DNA of 17,474 nucleotides from CAZKTS01 sp964555735. Its GTDB lineage: Bacteria > Actinomycetota > Acidimicrobiia > IMCC26256 > PALSA-555. The DNA lies in the NCBI GenBank assembly GCA_964555735.1, contig CAZKTS010000141.1, positions 1 to 17,474 on the forward strand. The letters run 5' to 3'. Every line of letters starts with the position of its first letter. Within the stretch, counting starts at the first letter, position 1. Positions 1 to 7,713 of this stretch are shown here, piece by piece. Below the pieces are notes generated by a model. The model saw only the letters and a program-made list of their open reading frames with translations. It was not told the DNA's origin and searched no databases. Both the position numbers and the translations under genes were made by a program.

Positions 1-2316
1 GCGGATGCCGGTGAGCGAGAGCTCGAGCGTGCGCGGGATCGGCGTCGCCGAGAGGGTCAGCACGTCGACCCCCGTCCGCAGCATCTTGATCTTCTCCTTG
101 TGGGTGACGCCGAAGCGCTGCTCCTCGTCGACCACCAGGAAGCCCAGGTCCTTGAAGGCGATGTCCTCCGACAGCAGCCGGTGGGTGCCGATGACGACGT
201 CGACGTCCCCGGCCTTCACCCCTTCGACGACCGCGGCCTGCTCCTTGGCGGTCAGGAAGCGCGACAGCACCTCGACCCGCACGGGGTAGTTCGCGAAGCG
301 CTCCCGGAACGTCTGGCCGTGCTGGTTCGCCAGCAACGTGGTCGGCGCGAGCACGGCGACCTGCTTGCCGTCCTGCACCGCCTTGAAGGCGGCCCGCACC
401 GCGATCTCGGTCTTGCCGTAGCCGACGTCACCGCAGACGAGGCGGTCCATCGGGACCGGGCGCTCCATGTCGGCCTTCACCTCGTCGATCGCGCGCAGCT
501 GGTCGGGCGTCTCCTCGAACGGGAACGCCTCCTCCACCTCGCGCTGCCACGGCGTGTCGGGGCCGAAGGTGTGGCCGGGCGTCGCGAGCCGACGCCGGTA
601 CAGGACGACGAGATCCTGTGCGATCTCGCGCACCGCCGAGCGCACCCGGGCCTTCGACTTCTCGAAGTCGGCGCCACCCATGCGGTTGAGCGTCGGGGTC
701 TCGCCGCCCGTGTAGCGACGGACGGTGTGCACCTGGTCGGTCGGCACGTAGAGCTTGTCGCCGCCCTTGTACTCGAGCAGCAGGTAGTCGCGCGCCGCGC
801 CGCCGATGGCGCGCTCGACCATGCCGGCGTAGCGCGCCACACCGTGGGTCTGGTGGACGACGTAGTCGCCGGGCTCGAGCGCGTCGTAGAGGTCGGTGCC
901 CTTGCGCGCGCCGCGCGGGCGCCGGTGCACCCGGCGGCGGCCGGTGAGGTCGCTCTCCGCGACGACCGCGAGGCCGACGCTCGGCACCACGACGCCGCGG
1001 TCGAGCGGCGCGACCGCGATGCCGATCACCCCCGGCGCGACGGCCTGGGCGCCCGACCAGGGCGTGGTGTCGACCCCGTCGTCGGCGAGCACCTGGGCCA
1101 GGCGCTCCGCCGACCCCGAGCCGTCGGCCGCGAGCACGACGCGGGTGCCACTCTCGGCGAGACGACGGAGGCGCTGCGCGAGACCCTCGGTGTCGCCGAC
1201 GATCGGGTCGAACGCGGTGGCGGCGAGGTGCGGGGTCTCGGGTCCCTCGGGCGCCGTGACGAGGTTGGTGGCCCCCGCGGCCGTCCCGCTCAGCAGCCGG
1301 TCGAACGGGAGCGACAGCCGGGGGAAGTCGCTGCCGGTCGCGCCCCACGTGGTGGCAAGGGTGGAGGCGAGCGCCTCCTCCTCGTCGAGCTGGTCCTGGG
1401 CGCGGTCGCGCATCCGGCGCGGCTCGCACAGCAGGACGAGCGCGTCGTCGGGGAGGAGATCGGTGAGCACGTGCTCGGCGTCGGTGAGCCAGGGCAGCCA
1501 CGACTCCATGCCGTCGAACGTCTGGCCTTCGGCGAGCCGCTCCCACGCCTCCGCGCCCCACGGCTGCGAGCGCACCAGCGCCTGGGCGCGGGCGCGCACC
1601 TCGTCGGTGGGCACCAGCTCGCGCGCCGGGAAGATCGCGACGCCGTCGACGTCGTGGGTGGACCGCTGGTCGGCGACCGCGAACGCGGTGAGCCGCTCCA
1701 CCTCGTCGCCCCAGAGGTCGATCCGCACCGGGTGGTCGTCCGTCGTCGGGTAGACGTCGACGATCGAGCCGCGCACCGCCACCTCACCGCGCGACTCCAC
1801 CTGGTACTCCCGCCGGTAGCCGCAGTCGACGAGATGAGCAACGAGCTCGTCACGATCGACGCGGTCCCCGGCGCGCACGGTGATCGGCTCGATGTCTTCG
1901 ACGTGCGGGCCGAGGCGCTGGACGAGCGCGCGCACCGGCGCGACGACGACCGTCGGCGCGTTGCCCGACCGGAGGCGCCACAGCACCCGCAGGCGGCGAC
2001 CCATGGTCTCGAGCGACGGCGAGACGCGCTCGAAGGGCAGCGTTTCCCACGGCGGGTACTCCTCCACCTCGTCGGCAGGGAGGAGCTGCCGGAGGTCGTG
2101 CGCCACCCGCTCGGCCTCGGCGACGGTCGGGACCGCGACGACGATCGGACGGCGGGTGGTGACGTGGGCCGCCGCGGCCACGTAGAGCGAACGGGCCGCC
2201 TCGGGCACCGCGACCACCGGGGCCCGCTCGAGCAGGGCGCGCACCGCCGGCTCCTCGGCGAGGAGCGGCGCCAGGGGGGCGAGGGGCGGCGGCTCGGCGG
2301 TGTGGGTCTGGGTCAT
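1..2316 (-). CDS. mfd: Transcription-repair coupling factor Mfd (partial, C-terminus beyond window)
   Basis: Mfd is an ATP-driven DNA translocase that removes stalled RNA polymerase from lesions and recruits UvrA. The frame is open for 772 codons from ATG 2316 to base 1. The family is about 1150-1200 residues long, so roughly the last 400 (end of the helicase core and C-terminal domain) lie outside. Visible in order: a UvrB-like N-terminal module with an ETLPFERVSP-type segment; a CarD/RID-like RNA polymerase interaction domain near residues 473-545 (EPGDYVVHQTHGVARYAG); Walker A GDVGYGKTE at 629-637; and the DEEQ helicase box at 730-733, followed by RFG. The sequence ends in the LSATPIPRTL region (motif III). 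The start has no obvious Shine-Dalgarno. It is divergent from the secreted-protein gene at 2487. In mycobacteria mfd lies close to the glmU-pth block, as here. The identification is certain; the exact start is less so. Confidence 0.96.
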   Translation of the reverse strand, partial: MTQTHTAEPPPLAPLAPLLAEEPAVRALLERAPVVAVPEAARSLYVAAAAHVTTRRPIVVAVPTVAEAERVAHDLRQLLPADEVEEYPPWETLPFERVSPSLETMGRRLRVLWRLRSGNAPTVVVAPVRALVQRLGPHVEDIEPITVRAGDRVDRDELVAHLVDCGYRREYQVESRGEVAVRGSIVDVYPTTDDHPVRIDLWGDEVERLTAFAVADQRSTHDVDGVAIFPARELVPTDEVRARAQALVRSQPWGAEAWERLAEGQTFDGMESWLPWLTDAEHVLTDLLPDDALVLLCEPRRMRDRAQDQLDEEEALASTLATTWGATGSDFPRLSLPFDRLLSGTAAGATNLVTAPEGPETPHLAATAFDPIVGDTEGLAQRLRRLAESGTRVVLAADGSGSAERLAQVLADDGVDTTPWSGAQAVAPGVIGIAVAPLDRGVVVPSVGLAVVAESDLTGRRRVHRRPRGARKGTDLYDALEPGDYVVHQTHGVARYAGMVERAIGGAARDYLLLEYKGGDKLYVPTDQVHTVRRYTGGETPTLNRMGGADFEKSKARVRSAVREIAQDLVVLYRRRLATPGHTFGPDTPWQREVEEAFPFEETPDQLRAIDEVKADMERPVPMDRLVCGDVGYGKTEIAVRAAFKAVQDGKQVAVLAPTTLLANQHGQTFRERFANYPVRVEVLSRFLTAKEQAAVVEGVKAGDVDVVIGTHRLLSEDIAFKDLGFLVVDEEQRFGVTHKEKIKMLRTGVDVLTLSATPIPRTLELSLTGIR

Positions 2317-2486
2317 GGACGCGCGACGACGCCGGAAGCGCGAGCGCGCCCCCGGGTGGTCAGAGGTCGAGGGTACCGCCCACCGGTGACGGTCCGGTCG
2401 CCGTCGGTCACGGCCACGTTGTACCCATGGCTCGCGGTCGACCGGGCTACCGTCTCGAGCACTCCAGAGACGGGCGGTCCGGGCGC
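2317..2486. other. Divergent intergenic region mfd / secreted protein 1
   Basis: These 170 bp separate the mfd start from the first plus-strand secreted-protein gene, so both promoters should lie here. The only TANNNT-type -10 candidate I see for the plus strand is TACCGT at 2448-2453. It would start transcription about 27 nt before ATG 2487, but no TTGAC-like -35 sits at the right distance. No convincing minus-strand promoter was recognised. Confidence 0.35.
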
Positions 2487-3113
2487 ATGGGCGGGAAGCA
2501 GCATCGATCGAAGCGGACGACGGCACTGCTCGTCGTCGCGGTCCTCGGCCTGGGAGTGGGCGCCGCCGCGTGCGTTCCCGCACCGAAGCCGCCGCCTGAA
2601 CCGAAGCACCTCTGCCAGCTGATGTTCCTCCCGCCTGAACCTGGCGTGTACCGCGTTCGAGTCATGTATCCGGGGCCGAACGCAACCGTGAAGCTGTACG
2701 CGAATGGACGTCAGGTCGGCGCGACGACCACGCCACCCAACGGAGATGTTGCCGACTTCGAGTTTCCCGACGTCTGGGGCGTCCGACCGATGTTCCGCAT
2801 CGAGGTCGTGACATCGACCTCGTCGTGGGGGTGCGTGATCGGCACTCCGACATGCGCCGCGGGCCTCGGCAACGAATGGTTCCTCCCGGGCGCGACAGCA
2901 TCGCTATGGCTGGACTCCAACCAACCAAGTTCGACGGTGAACGTCACCCTCACGGTTGGTGGCTCGTCGACGTCGTACGGGCCGTTCACGACTGACGCAA
3001 GCGGACTCCTGCGCACGTCCGTCGTCTTGCCGACGACCCTCGGGAACGGCACCCTCACCGCAACGATGGCCTCGGCCTCGTGCACCGACACGTTCGAGAT
3101 CGGGACGGTCTGA
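2487..3113 (+). CDS. Small secreted protein or lipoprotein 1, predicted beta-sandwich
   Basis: No family was recognised. The open frame could begin at 2427, but ATG 2487 is preferred because it puts a classic signal peptide at the N-terminus: basic GKQHRSKR, a hydrophobic stretch at residues 12-25, then GAAAC with Cys29. A proline-rich linker (VPAPKPPPEPK) follows. The mature part (about 175 residues) is rich in beta-forming and Thr/Ser/Gly residues. Its end (a TVNVTLTVGG segment, then DASGLLRTSVVLP and NGTLTATM) resembles a bacterial Ig-like domain. Four later cysteines could form disulphides. The -3 residue of the lipobox is Ala, which is unusual, so either lipidation on Cys29 or signal peptidase I cleavage is possible. 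The product is probably exported. It is the first of three genes sharing this leader. No clear Shine-Dalgarno is present. Confidence 0.75.
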   Translation: MGGKQHRSKRTTALLVVAVLGLGVGAAACVPAPKPPPEPKHLCQLMFLPPEPGVYRVRVMYPGPNATVKLYANGRQVGATTTPPNGDVADFEFPDVWGVRPMFRIEVVTSTSSWGCVIGTPTCAAGLGNEWFLPGATASLWLDSNQPSSTVNVTLTVGGSSTSYGPFTTDASGLLRTSVVLPTTLGNGTLTATMASASCTDTFEIGTV

Positions 3114-3146
3114 GCCAGGCTCCTTTCGCGCCCCCCGAGACGCGGA

Positions 3147-3152
3147 TAGGGT
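3147..3152 (+). promoter_or_regulatory. Candidate -10 box for secreted protein 2
   Basis: TAGGGT fits the actinobacterial TANNNT -10 pattern and lies about 36 nt of leader upstream of ATG 3195. The same hexamer is proposed in front of tRNA-Gln. No good -35 is seen at 17-18 nt, so this is weak and rests on the hexamer and position alone. Confidence 0.25.
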
Positions 3153-3194
3153 CAGGCCCTTCATACGGGGCTCTCAGGGCAGGGGAGACAGGGC

Positions 3195-4103
3195 ATGGGC
3201 GGGTTGAAGCTTCAAACGCGTTGGTCGCGTCGCGCCGCGGGCGTGTGCGTGGTGCTGGCGTTCGGTGTCATCGGCGCTGCGTGCGTGCCGGTGCCTCCAC
3301 CTCCGCCCCCGACGACGCTCACCGCCGTGGCCGGTGTAGGCGCCTCGACGCTCGTCGCGGACTACTCGTACGACCCCAAAGCCGACCCGACTCCCTTCTT
3401 CGACACACGCGAGATCACGATCAAGAACACCGGAACCACGGCGAGCGGCACGATCACGTCGGCGGCCGGTTGGGACGGCGGCAACCACGTTCCCGATGGA
3501 AGTGGCGGCTTCCTTCCCGGTCTCGCGTTCCCGAACGGTGATGTGGGCGCGTACGTCATCACCGGCGACTGCCCCGGGAAGAACCTCCAGCCCGGCCAAG
3601 AGTGCACCGTCGTAATCGTCTTCTTCGGCACCTCGCCGACTCCGAAGACCTCGTCGGTGAGTTCGAAGTTCGACATCCGTGCCGGCGGGAACATCTGGCC
3701 GGTCGCGACCTACGCGACCCAAGTGAAGGCGTCGATCGAGATCTCTCCGGCCGACGCTGCCTTCAACAACGGCCAGGAGCGCGCGTTCGTCGTGACGAAC
3801 AACGCGGCGTCCTCGCTGACGAACCTCGCGATCAGCATCGACGACGATCCGTTCGGCCAGGGCCCGGCCGGCTTCGCAACGGGCACGCAGCCAGCGACGT
3901 GTACCACCACCCTGGCGCCGGGCGGTACGTGCACCACGTACGTGAAATGGACCGAAACCGCCAATCCCGGGTTCGCGTATCTCAACGTCGAGGCCGATCT
4001 CGGCGGCGCTCATCTTCTGTCGGACGGGGTCCTGTTCGACCCGTCGCTCGTCCTCAGCGCGTCGGACTCCCCGAACGGTCCGCACCGGAAGGCCAACCCG
4101 TGA
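3195..4103 (+). CDS. Secreted protein or lipoprotein 2 with two choice-of-anchor-D-like Ig domains
   Basis: This 302-residue protein begins at ATG 3195, with an AGGGGAG ribosome-binding site about 7 nt upstream. Residues 14-29 form the hydrophobic core of a signal peptide ending in IGAAC (Cys30), followed by a proline-rich tether (VPVPPPPPP). Two tandem domains of about 110-130 residues follow. Each shows the pattern of choice-of-anchor D / HYDIN-ASPM-like Ig folds: a beta strand with TIKNTG or FVVTNN, a middle segment, then a Cys-rich LxPGxxC turn (LQPGQEC, LAPGGTC) and a final TVVIVFF or TYVKWT strand. Such domains are structural and often found on cell-surface proteins; no enzymatic motif is visible. 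Its stop overlaps the GTG start of the next gene, so the two are probably translationally coupled. The function is unknown. The domain resemblance is from pattern recognition, not a search. Confidence 0.8.
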   Translation: MGGLKLQTRWSRRAAGVCVVLAFGVIGAACVPVPPPPPPTTLTAVAGVGASTLVADYSYDPKADPTPFFDTREITIKNTGTTASGTITSAAGWDGGNHVPDGSGGFLPGLAFPNGDVGAYVITGDCPGKNLQPGQECTVVIVFFGTSPTPKTSSVSSKFDIRAGGNIWPVATYATQVKASIEISPADAAFNNGQERAFVVTNNAASSLTNLAISIDDDPFGQGPAGFATGTQPATCTTTLAPGGTCTTYVKWTETANPGFAYLNVEADLGGAHLLSDGVLFDPSLVLSASDSPNGPHRKANP

Positions 4104-4501
4104 GCGCGCGTCTCGGACGGCGTCGGGCTTGGGTAAGCGTCGCGACCATTGTCGTGCTGGGCGTGGGTGCGGCGGCGTGTGTACCACCCGCTCCGCCAGC
4201 GCCGTCGTGCACACTCGAGGTACGGAACGAGGGATTGAAGCCAGCAGAGGACGGCAGCCCCTCGATGGAGTACAGCTTCGGCATGCTCCCGAAGTTCGCG
4301 AACGTCCCACAGAACCTCCCGGTGACGTTCACACTCGATGGGGCGGTCGTCCCGGTGGAGCGGGCAACCGTGGTGCCGCCGAACACGCGCACCCAGGTGC
4401 CGTACCTCGCGTGGCACGTTCGCGTGCCGGAGAACACCGTGATCGGTACGTGGGGAGCATCCGGTGGCGGTGCTTCGTGCACCGGCGTCATGGTCCCCTG
4501 A
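4100..4501 (+). CDS. Small secreted protein or lipoprotein 3
   Basis: This 133-residue gene starts at GTG 4100, inside the stop of the previous gene (GTGA overlap). The start is chosen because it gives a signal peptide directly: RLGRRR, a hydrophobic stretch at residues 12-23, then GVGAAAC with Cys27 and a proline linker (VPPAPPAP). The leader closely resembles that of the gene at 2487 (VLGxGVGAAACVP versus VLGVGAAACVP). The mature 100 residues do not obviously match either neighbour. They look like one small all-beta domain, with the strand-like segments LPVTFTLDGAVVPV and YLAWHVRV and Cys pairs near both ends (SCTLEV, ASCTGV). The function is unknown. It ends 19 bp before the convergent aminotransferase stop. 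Confidence 0.75.
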   Translation: MSARLGRRRAWVSVATIVVLGVGAAACVPPAPPAPSCTLEVRNEGLKPAEDGSPSMEYSFGMLPKFANVPQNLPVTFTLDGAVVPVERATVVPPNTRTQVPYLAWHVRVPENTVIGTWGASGGGASCTGVMVP

Positions 4502-4502
4502 C

Positions 4503-4522
4503 GAGCGGCGGTCCTCCCGCTC
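4503..4522. terminator. Hairpin between convergent genes
   Basis: GAGCGG (4503-4508) and CCGCTC (4517-4522) form a perfect 6-bp stem with an 8-nt loop. It sits exactly between the plus-strand secreted protein 3 and the minus-strand aminotransferase, where a shared terminator is expected. There is no T tract on either side, so intrinsic termination is uncertain. Confidence 0.35.
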
Positions 4523-5870
4523 AGCCCACGAGCTCGTCGATCGCCGCGCCGAACACGTCGGTGTGGTGATCGACGTCGGCTTCGGTGTGGCGGGGCGAGA
4601 GCAGCGCCATGTTGTGGAACGGCGTGAGCAGGATGCCCCGGTTGAGGGCGTAGAGGTGGAGGAAACCGTCGAGCTCGTGGTCGACCGCGGCCGCGGCCTC
4701 TCCCCCGGTGCGGGGCGGCGGGCAGAACCAGTACTCGGCCCGGCAGCCCAGGCGCTGCACGTGCCACGGCAGCTCGTGCTCCTCGAGCACCTTGGCCACA
4801 CCTGACGCCCAGCGCTCGGCGAGCGGCACGGCGATCGCGAAATCCTCGTCGCGCAGGCAGGTCGAGAGCGTCGCCTTCACCGCGGCTGCGGCGAGCGCGC
4901 TGGCGGTGAGCGTGCCGCCGATCCCGCTGACGTCGGTGTCGTCCGACTCCAGCGCGTCGGCAACGCGGGCGGCGACGTCGCGGGTCATGCCGTAGGCCGC
5001 GGCTGGCACACCACCGCCGATCGGCTTGCCGATCACGAGCAGATCCGGGTCGAGGCCCCATTCGGAGGTCGCGCCGCCAGGGCCGGCACAGATCGTGTGG
5101 GTCTCGTCGATGAGCAGCATCGTCCCGGTGCGCCGCGTCGCCGTGCGCAGGGCGTCGTGATAGCCCGGTTCGGGGAGCACGATGCCGATGTTGGTGAGTG
5201 CGGGCTCGGCGAGCACGCACGCCACCGACTCGTCGTCGAGGGCGGCCTCGAGCGCGGCGACGTCGTTGAACTCGACGACGACCGTCGTCTCCTTGGGGGC
5301 GACCGGCGGGCCCACTGCGCCGGCGCGGGACACGACGCGGCCGTCGTGGAGCTCGACGAGCGTCTCGTCGACGGTGCCGTGGTAGCAGCCGTTGAACACG
5401 AGGATCTTCTCGCGGCCCGTCGCATGCCGAGCAAGACGCAGCGCGAACCGGTTGGCATCGGTCGCCGTCATCGCCATCTGCCAGAGCGGGAGGCCGAAGC
5501 GACGGGTGAGCTCGTCGGCGATCCACACCGCGTCGGCGCTCGGCAGCATCGTGGTGATCCCGCGCGGCGCTTGCTCGGCGATCGCCGCCACCGTCGCCGG
5601 CGGAGCGTGGCCGGTCATCGCACCGGTGTCGCCGAGGCAGAGGTCGACATAGTCGAGGTCGTCGACATCGGTGAAGTGCCCGCCCTCGGCGATCTCGACG
5701 AACAGCGGGAACGCGCCGGGCCAGCGGCGCATCCAGTTCATCGGCACCCCGCCGAGCAGGTGCTCACCGGCGGTCTCGAACAGCTCTCGCGAGCGAGGAT
5801 GAGCCTCGGCGAAGGCCGCTTCCTCCCGGGCCCGGAGCGCCGCGAGCGTGGAGCGGTCGATGCCGCTCAC
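4521..5870 (-). CDS. Class III PLP-dependent aminotransferase, glutamate-1-semialdehyde aminomutase-like
   Basis: This is a 449-residue fold-type I, class III aminotransferase. The PLP Schiff-base lysine is Lys282 in VIGKPIGGGVP, the cofactor-binding Asp is Asp255 in LLIDETHT, and the substrate-side segment GREKILVFNGCYHG at about 152-165 closely matches glutamate-1-semialdehyde aminomutase. The phosphate-binding loop reads ATDANRFALRLAR instead of the usual SGTEA-type motif of HemL. I therefore read it as a GSAM-related transaminase of unknown substrate, not confidently the haem-pathway HemL. It starts with GTG at 5870, and that GTG overlaps the pth stop as GTGA, so translation is probably coupled to pth. 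Biologically, pth and this enzyme have no known partnership; co-transcription may be simple insertion downstream of pth. Confidence 0.9.
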   Translation of the reverse strand: MSGIDRSTLAALRAREEAAFAEAHPRSRELFETAGEHLLGGVPMNWMRRWPGAFPLFVEIAEGGHFTDVDDLDYVDLCLGDTGAMTGHAPPATVAAIAEQAPRGITTMLPSADAVWIADELTRRFGLPLWQMAMTATDANRFALRLARHATGREKILVFNGCYHGTVDETLVELHDGRVVSRAGAVGPPVAPKETTVVVEFNDVAALEAALDDESVACVLAEPALTNIGIVLPEPGYHDALRTATRRTGTMLLIDETHTICAGPGGATSEWGLDPDLLVIGKPIGGGVPAAAYGMTRDVAARVADALESDDTDVSGIGGTLTASALAAAAVKATLSTCLRDEDFAIAVPLAERWASGVAKVLEEHELPWHVQRLGCRAEYWFCPPPRTGGEAAAAVDHELDGFLHLYALNRGILLTPFHNMALLSPRHTEADVDHHTDVFGAAIDELVG

Positions 5871-6490
5871 GACGAGCCGGCGGCGCCGTTGTAGCGGTTC
5901 ATCGCCACGTCGATGCCGTCGGTGACGATCGCTTCGACCGCGTCGGCGGCCTGCTCGATCGTGACGTCGATCTCGGCGCGGTCGCGCTTGGAGAACTTCG
6001 AGAGCACGTGGTCGGCGCCGTGCTCCTTGGAGGTCGGCTTGCCCACGCCGATGCGCACGCGCTGGAACGCGTCGGAGTGCAGGTGCGACTTGATGGAGCG
6101 CAGGCCGTTGTGGCCGGCGAGGCCACCGCCCGACTTCACGCGCAGGGCGGCGATGGGGAGGTCCAGCTCGTCGTGCACGACGACGATCTGCTCGGGCGTC
6201 ACGCCGTAGCGGCGCTCGAGCCGTCGGACCGCGTCACCCGAGTCGTTCATGTAGGTGAGCGGGATGGCCAGCGCGACCCGCCGACCGCCGATGTGCACCT
6301 CGTCGGCGAGAGCAAGCTCCTTGCCCTTGCGGAGCTTCGCGCCGTGGCGCGACGCGAGGAGCTCGACGACCTCCGCGCCGACGTTGTGCTTGGTGCGCGC
6401 GTACTCCTCGCCGGGGTTGCCGAGACCGACGACGAGCAGGTCGGCGGGAGTGCCGGTGCGCGGCGCCTGCGACGAGCGACGCCGCAGCAC
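5867..6490 (-). CDS. pth: Peptidyl-tRNA hydrolase
   Basis: Pth cleaves the ester bond of peptidyl-tRNA released by drop-off, recycling tRNA in the cytoplasm. The 207-residue product has all the family signatures: VGLGNPGEEY at 21-30 (Asn25), the catalytic His35 in ARTKHNVG, the PLTYMNDSG motif (Asn82), VVHDELDLP with Asp107, and GHNGLRSI with Asn128. The length matches bacterial Pth with a short basic N-terminal extension of about 14 residues. The start is GTG 6490, three nucleotides after the rplY stop, with a weak GGCGAG-type ribosome-binding site inside rplY. rplY-pth adjacency is conserved in Actinobacteria and other bacteria. Its stop overlaps the start of the aminotransferase gene. Confidence 0.97.
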   Translation of the reverse strand: MLRRRSSQAPRTGTPADLLVVGLGNPGEEYARTKHNVGAEVVELLASRHGAKLRKGKELALADEVHIGGRRVALAIPLTYMNDSGDAVRRLERRYGVTPEQIVVVHDELDLPIAALRVKSGGGLAGHNGLRSIKSHLHSDAFQRVRIGVGKPTSKEHGADHVLSKFSKRDRAEIDVTIEQAADAVEAIVTDGIDVAMNRYNGAAGSS

Positions 6491-6493
6491 GCG

Positions 6494-7177
6494 CTACTCG
6501 CCGCCGTCGCCCGAGCTCTCGCCCTCCGACGAGCCCTCGGCCGCCGGGGCGCCCTCGCCCTCGGCGCCAGCCGCGGCGCCCTCTTCGCCCTCTTCGCCCT
6601 CGACGGCCTCCGCCTCTTCCTCCTGCACGCGAGGAGCGACGACCTGCGCGATGAGCGTGTCCTCTTCGATGGTGGCCACGACGCCGTTCGGCAGCGTGAT
6701 CTCGTTGAGGCGGAGCTGGTCGCCGATCTCGAGGTGCTCGATGCTCGCGACGATCTCCTGGGGGATGTTCTGCGGCATCGCCTCGATCGAGAGCTGGAAG
6801 ATCAGCTGCTCGAGCACGCCGCCGCTCTTGACGCCGGCCGGCTCGCCCTCGAGGTGCAACGCGACCTCGGCCGCGACCGCGACGTCGGTGCGGACCCGGA
6901 TGAAGTCGACGTGCAGCAGCTCACCGCGGGTGGGGTGGCGCTGGATCTGGCGGGCCAGGGTGAGGGCGTCGCCGCCGTCGACCTTGAGCGTGATCAGGGT
7001 GTTCGCGCCGTGGGCGAGGATGTGGTTGAGCTCACGGGCGGGCACCGTCACCTCGAGGGTGTCGGCACCGAGGCCGTAGACGACCGCGGGGACCTTGCCC
7101 GAGCGCCGCAGCCGCCCGGCCGGGCGAGAGCCGCGGTCGGAGCGCGGCTCGGTGGTGAGGACGACGTCGTCGGGCAT
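6494..7177 (-). CDS. rplY: Large ribosomal subunit protein bL25 (CTC/TL5 form)
   Basis: bL25 binds 5S rRNA in the large subunit. The 227-residue product has the N-terminal 5S-binding domain (GRLRRSGKVPAVVYGLG at about 22-38, then the RELNHILAHG and DGGDALTLARQIQRHPTRG segments). It also has the C-terminal beta domain of the long CTC type (IEAMPQNIPQEIVASIEHLEIGD, then NGVVATIEEDTLIAQVV), and ends in a highly acidic Glu/Gly/Ala tail of about 45 residues, as in other actinobacterial bL25. ATG 7177 is preferred over the in-frame ATG at 7216. It gives the usual family N-terminus, has GAAAGG upstream, and the upstream ATG would fall in a candidate -10 box. It heads the rplY-pth-aminotransferase operon. 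Confidence 0.96.
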   Translation of the reverse strand: MPDDVVLTTEPRSDRGSRPAGRLRRSGKVPAVVYGLGADTLEVTVPARELNHILAHGANTLITLKVDGGDALTLARQIQRHPTRGELLHVDFIRVRTDVAVAAEVALHLEGEPAGVKSGGVLEQLIFQLSIEAMPQNIPQEIVASIEHLEIGDQLRLNEITLPNGVVATIEEDTLIAQVVAPRVQEEEAEAVEGEEGEEGAAAGAEGEGAPAAEGSSEGESSGDGGE

Positions 7178-7214
7178 GGCGGATTCAGGCCTTTCGCGGG
7201 AACTGCGGCCTTCC

Positions 7215-7244
7215 ATTCTGCTCCGTGGCCCGCCCCCTCACCAA
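7215..7244 (-). promoter_or_regulatory. Candidate rplY promoter
   Basis: On the minus strand, TTGGTG (7244-7239) and CAGAAT (7220-7215) are separated by 18 bp and lie upstream of the rplY start at 7177. The match to sigma-A hexamers is partial. If real, transcription begins close to 7208, which excludes the longer ATG 7216 start. Confidence 0.3.
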
Positions 7245-7246
7245 GT

Positions 7247-7263
7247 CGCCGGGTATCCCGGCG
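7247..7263 (-). terminator. Hairpin downstream of the VOC gene
   Basis: CGCCGGG and CCCGGCG form a perfect 7-bp stem around TAT, 21 bp past the VOC stop and before the rplY promoter candidate. It would separate the glmU-prs-permease-VOC unit from the rplY unit. No U tract follows, so it could be a processing or rho-assisted site rather than an intrinsic terminator. Confidence 0.4.
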
Positions 7264-7284
7264 CCGAGCGAGCGCGACCAGCAA

Positions 7285-7713
7285 TCAGGGGATCTCGATG
7301 GTGCCGTCCGGCTGGATGGGGAAGCCGGGGTTGTGGGCGACCTCCCAGGCGTGGCCGTCGGGGTCGGCGAAGTAGCCGCGGTAGATGCCCCAGGCCACGA
7401 GGGCGGCGGGCTGGGTGACCCTGGCCCCGCCCGCGACCGCGGTCGCCATCGCCTCGTCCACCAGCTCGGGGCTCTCGAGGTTCAGGGCCAGCGTGATGCC
7501 GCCGAACGAGCCCGGGGCGGCGTCGGGCACCCCCGCATCGTCGGCGAGCAGGGACCGGTCCCAGAGGCCGAGCCACGACCCCGCGACCTTCATCCAGCAG
7601 ATCTCGTCCGACGACGACGACGCCGCCTCCCAGCCGAGCGCCTCGTAGAAGGCCCGGGAGCGGGCGATGTCGGCGACGCCGAGCGTCACGATGCTGAGTC
7701 GGGCGGCGACCAC
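7285..7713 (-). CDS. VOC / glyoxalase-bleomycin resistance superfamily protein
   Basis: This 142-residue protein has the vicinal oxygen chelate pattern. It opens with a beta strand and helix, RLSIVTLGVADIARSRAFYEALGW, given here only as the markers SIVTLGV and RAFYEALGW. It closes with YRGYFADPDGHAWEVAHNP, the usual second-module signature with His and Glu positions for a metal. Members include glyoxalases, dioxygenases and resistance proteins, so the substrate cannot be told. The GTG start at 7713 overlaps the 3' end of the permease gene by 28 bp. A second GTG at 7689 would form a GTGA overlap with the permease stop but would remove the first beta strand, so 7713 is favoured. It is co-oriented with the prs-permease genes and probably cotranscribed. 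Confidence 0.88.
   Translation of the reverse strand: MVAARLSIVTLGVADIARSRAFYEALGWEAASSSSDEICWMKVAGSWLGLWDRSLLADDAGVPDAAPGSFGGITLALNLESPELVDEAMATAVAGGARVTQPAALVAWGIYRGYFADPDGHAWEVAHNPGFPIQPDGTIEIP

Noticed and set aside
100..2622. 840-codon plus-strand open frame
   Set aside because: It is the antisense shadow of mfd; composition is Arg/Val/His-rich without domains, while the minus strand gives clear Mfd motifs.
7178..7216. Longer rplY start at ATG 7216
   Set aside because: Adds 13 residues not typical of bL25 and overlaps the candidate -10 box; 7177 has a ribosome-binding site and the usual N-terminus.
7687..7689. VOC start at GTG 7689 (GTGA overlap)
   Set aside because: Attractive coupling, but it removes the first beta strand of the fold; kept only as an alternative.
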